Assembly: GCA_955652545.1 (NCBI GenBank)
Contig: CATPCA010000126.1
Coordinates: 1-5,905 of the forward strand
DNA from: Candidatus Dormiibacterota bacterium
Lineage (GTDB): Bacteria; Chloroflexota; Dormibacteria; UBA8260
Reading direction: 5' to 3'
DNA length: 5,905 bases
The position numbers and the translations under genes are program-made. This document shows, piece by piece, positions 1-5,905 of this stretch (position 1 is the stretch's first letter; every line of letters starts with the position of its first letter). Below the pieces are notes generated by a model. The model searched no databases and had not been told where the DNA came from. It worked only from the letters and a program-made list of their open reading frames with translations.

Positions 1-923
1 ACGTCGCCGTCGAACTGGACACCGCGCAGGCGCACCAGCTCGGCGGTCACCACGTCCAGCGGCCGCGCTGGGGCGTACGGGCGACCCTCGCTCATCACGT
101 CGAAGGCGTCGACCACGCTGACGATGCGCGCGCCGAGCGGGATGCCCGCCCCCTGCAGGCCGAGCGGGTAGCCGGCGCCGTTCCAGTGCTCGTGGTGGTG
201 GCGCACGATCATCCGTACGTCCTCCCAGGTGTCGATGTCCTCGAGGATGGCGGCACCGATCTCGGGATGCAGCTGCATGACCTCGCGCTCGGCGGGGGTG
301 AGCGGCCCGTGCTTGCGCAGCAGCGCCTCGGGGACGCCGACCTTGCCAATGTCGTGGAGGCAGGCGCCGACCCGAATCGAGAAGCGGGCGTCGTCGTCGA
401 GGCCGAGCTCGCGGGCCACCGCCTCGCTGTGCTCGACGAGCCGCTCGGCGTGCTGCCCGGTGGCGCAGTCCTTGGACTCCAGAGTGTTGGCCAGGAGCAT
501 GGTGAACCGCTCCAGCATCGGCAGCAGCAGGGTGAGGCGGGTGGTGTCCATCGCCATCTGGCGGCGCTCCAGCGCGCGGCCGGCGACGGTGAGGAGGTGC
601 TCGGCTTTGAACGGCTTGGGGATGAAACCGACCGCGCCGGCCTGCATGCCGCGCATGGCGAGGTCGAGGTCGTGGAAGGCGGTGACGATGATGCAGGGAA
701 GCGCCGGGTCAATCAGCTGGGCATGGTTGATCACGTCGATGCCGGTGGCACCGGGCATGCTGTAGTCGGTGATCACCAGGTCGAAGGCGCCCGCTGCGGT
801 GATCGCAGTGATCGCCTCGGCCCCGTCGGCGGCGGCCCGGACCTGGTAGCCCGCCATGGCCATCGCATCCTCAAGGAAGATCCGGACCATCCGGTCGTCG
901 TCGGCGACGAGAACGCGGGACAT
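1..923 (-). CDS. Response regulator with HD-GYP domain, probable cyclic-di-GMP phosphodiesterase (3' end cut by window)
   Basis: Translated by hand from ATG at 923; 307 codons are visible with no stop, so the C terminus lies outside the window. Residues 1-120 are a CheY-like receiver: acidic pocket D8/D9 (VLVADDD), phospho-acceptor D53 (ITDYSMPG), switch T81 (IIVTA) and K103 (FIPKPF). A helical linker (about 121-150) leads to an HD-GYP domain with H158, H190-D191 (CLHDIGKVGVP), H219, H243-H244 and the signature HHEHWNGAGYP (243-253), then a D272/D275 segment (VVDAFDVM) and RPYAP (281-285). All expected metal-binding positions are present, so it looks catalytically intact. Known family role: cytoplasmic hydrolysis of cyclic-di-GMP, here presumably switched by phosphorylation from an unseen histidine kinase. 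There is no DNA-binding domain, so output should be enzymatic or by protein contact. The visible end (RGVQFDGD) matches the last conserved HD-GYP segment, so probably only a few tens of residues are missing unless another domain follows. The start is supported by the receiver beginning immediately after it; no good ribosome binding site is visible. Confidence 0.93.
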   Translation of the reverse strand, partial: MSRVLVADDDRMVRIFLEDAMAMAGYQVRAAADGAEAITAITAAGAFDLVITDYSMPGATGIDVINHAQLIDPALPCIIVTAFHDLDLAMRGMQAGAVGFIPKPFKAEHLLTVAGRALERRQMAMDTTRLTLLLPMLERFTMLLANTLESKDCATGQHAERLVEHSEAVARELGLDDDARFSIRVGACLHDIGKVGVPEALLRKHGPLTPAEREVMQLHPEIGAAILEDIDTWEDVRMIVRHHHEHWNGAGYPLGLQGAGIPLGARIVSVVDAFDVMSEGRPYAPARPLDVVTAELVRLRGVQFDGD

Positions 924-930
924 CGGTGCG

Positions 931-936
931 ATCGTA
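931..936 (-). promoter_or_regulatory. Candidate -10 element (TACGAT) for the HD-GYP regulator
   Basis: On the minus strand TACGAT fits the TANNNT -10 pattern and ends seven bases before the ATG at 923. Transcription would then begin at or next to the start codon, giving a leaderless mRNA, which agrees with the lack of a Shine-Dalgarno sequence. No convincing -35 box is seen; the nearest, TTCGAG (956-961), is 19 bases away. The rest of the 136-base gap (924-1059) shows nothing else I can support. Chance occurrence of TANNNT is possible. Confidence 0.35.
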
Positions 937-1059
937 GTGCCCCGCGGCCCCAATCCTCGAAACCATTTACTCGGCTGTTACACGTCCGTCACGACACCAT
1001 CTACAGAGGTTGCGAAACGGGCTCGATCGCGACGCGGCGGCCGGAACGACCGCGAAGGA

Positions 1060-1383
1060 TCAGCGGGCGATGGCGTCCTCGCGCACGGGGGGACGCGACA
1101 CGGTGGAGCGGAGGCTGTTCTTCCAGTGGGCGCTGACCGCACGCTGGATCTGCAGGTCGGACCACCACAGCGGCACGAAGGCGACCTGGTCGCGCTGGAT
1201 GGTGAGGCCCGAGCAAAGCAGGCGCCTGCGCACCGGCAGGCCGAAGTCAGCGCGCCAGAAGATCTTGTAGATCAGGTACGCGGCGATCCATCCCACCAGG
1301 AAGGCGAGGACGACGCCGAGGAGGGCTGTGTTGACGGGGTGGCCGGCGATGTCGATGTCGCTGAAGAAGAAGTGCACGGCCAT
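1060..1383 (-). CDS. Small single-pass membrane protein of unknown function (107 aa)
   Basis: I do not recognise this protein. It runs from ATG at 1383 to TGA at 1062-1060. A short uncharged or acidic N terminus (residues 1-17, containing HFFFSDIDIAGH) is followed by one strong transmembrane helix at about 18-43 (TALLGVVLAFLVGWIAAYLI and the next few residues). A basic stretch follows (K40, R44, R52-R54), then about 55 soluble residues with the motif FVPLWWSDLQIQ (69-80) and a basic, probably disordered tail. By the positive-inside rule the C-terminal half should be cytoplasmic; there is a single cysteine (C57) and no lipobox or cleavable signal. It begins 55 bases after the rpoC terminator tail region and 136 bases before the HD-GYP gene, so it is probably its own transcription unit. 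There is no Shine-Dalgarno sequence at the ATG; a GTG at codon 3 (1377) is an alternative start. The believable helix and clean placement between neighbours favour a real gene, but overlapping frames are also open in this GC-rich stretch. Confidence 0.62.
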   Translation of the reverse strand: MAVHFFFSDIDIAGHPVNTALLGVVLAFLVGWIAAYLIYKIFWRADFGLPVRRRLLCSGLTIQRDQVAFVPLWWSDLQIQRAVSAHWKNSLRSTVSRPPVREDAIAR

Positions 1384-1389
1384 AGAGTA
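1384..1389 (-). promoter_or_regulatory. Possible -10 element (TACTCT) for the small membrane protein gene
   Basis: TACTCT on the minus strand matches TANNNT and abuts the ATG at 1383. Initiation six to seven bases downstream would fall at GTG codon 3 (1377), making a leaderless transcript starting there and a 105-residue product. No good -35 is present; TTGCAG (1410-1415) lies 20 bases upstream, too far for the usual spacing. It sits downstream of the rpoC terminator, where an independent promoter would be expected. Weak evidence. Confidence 0.25.
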
Positions 1390-1416
1390 AGCGCACGCCC
1401 TCGACGTTCCTGCAAC

Positions 1417-1464
1417 GAAACAGCAAACAAGAAGAGAAGGGACCCGTCAATTGTGACGGGCCCC
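1417..1464 (-). terminator. Rho-independent terminator of the rpoC transcription unit
   Basis: Read on the minus strand, the arm GGGGCCCGTCA (1464-1454) pairs with TGACGGGTCCC (1449-1439) across a four-base loop CAAT, giving an 11-base-pair stem with one G-U pair. It is followed at once by a T/C-rich tract (1438-1417, TTCTCTTCTTGTTT...). The hairpin starts 30 bases after the rpoC stop codon. On the plus strand the stem is followed by GC-rich sequence, so termination should act only on transcripts from the rpoC side. This implies that rpoC is the last gene of its operon. Confidence 0.87.
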
Positions 1465-1494
1465 TCTCGCGGCGTCTGAGTACAGGCGGATATG

Positions 1495-5889
<4,395 letters not shown>

Positions 5890-5892
5890 GTG

Positions 5893-5900
5893 CTCTCTTT
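5893..5900 (-). promoter_or_regulatory. Weak purine-rich ribosome binding site of rpoC
   Basis: The minus strand reads AAAGAGAG three bases before the ATG at 5889. It is only a partial Shine-Dalgarno match and closer than usual. The preceding bases contain TAG (5905-5903) and TAA (5901-5899), either of which could end an upstream gene such as rpoB with very short spacing, favouring translational coupling; the reading frame cannot be seen in the remaining 16 bases. Confidence 0.4.
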
Positions 5901-5905
5901 ACCTA

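Noticed and set aside
1033..1054. Inverted repeat CGCGG/CCGCG just after the small membrane protein gene, considered as a terminator
   Set aside because: The stem is only five base pairs with a 12-base loop and has no T-tract on either strand; this is expected by chance in GC-rich DNA.
186..1136. Plus-strand open frame (316 codons) opposite the HD-GYP gene
   Set aside because: The minus strand here encodes a clear receiver-HD-GYP protein with all its motifs; the plus-strand product has no recognisable features.
856..1479. Plus-strand open frame (207 codons) across the small membrane protein gene and both intergenic gaps
   Set aside because: It overlaps the start of the HD-GYP gene, the small gene and the terminator, and its product is charged low-complexity sequence without a domain.

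Overview
The window is high-GC bacterial chromosomal DNA, roughly two-thirds G+C by eye. All three genes read on the minus strand, so transcription runs from high to low coordinates. The large RpoC has a Gram-positive/Terrabacteria-like layout: there is no proteobacterial-type insert after the trigger-loop motif MRTFHTGG, and a long charged coiled coil sits in the N-terminal clamp region. Together with the base composition and weak or absent Shine-Dalgarno sequences, this suggests an actinobacterium or a Chloroflexota/Dormibacterota-like soil lineage. That placement is inference, not proof.

Layout in transcription order. Bases 5905-5890 are a short leader, probably the rpoB-rpoC spacer. Bases 5889-1495 are a complete rpoC (RNA polymerase beta' subunit, 1464 aa). 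Bases 1494-1384 are intergenic and hold a strong factor-independent terminator (stem 1464-1439 and pyrimidine-rich tail) followed by a possible promoter. Bases 1383-1060 encode a small unrecognised single-pass membrane protein (107 aa). Bases 1059-924 are intergenic with a candidate -10 element. Bases 923-1 encode a two-component receiver fused to an HD-GYP domain (cyclic-di-GMP phosphodiesterase type), cut by the window edge close to its C terminus.

rpoC is housekeeping and ends its transcription unit at the terminator. In many actinobacteria rpsL-rpsG-fusA-tuf follows rpoBC closely; here it does not follow directly. The small membrane protein and the HD-GYP regulator appear to be separate transcription units, and nothing ties them functionally to the polymerase. 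I see no mobile elements, CRISPR arrays, tRNA/rRNA genes or phage genes. The features most worth a second look are the enlarged coiled-coil insert and acidic tail of RpoC, the orphan membrane protein, and the possible leaderless starts of the two smaller genes.
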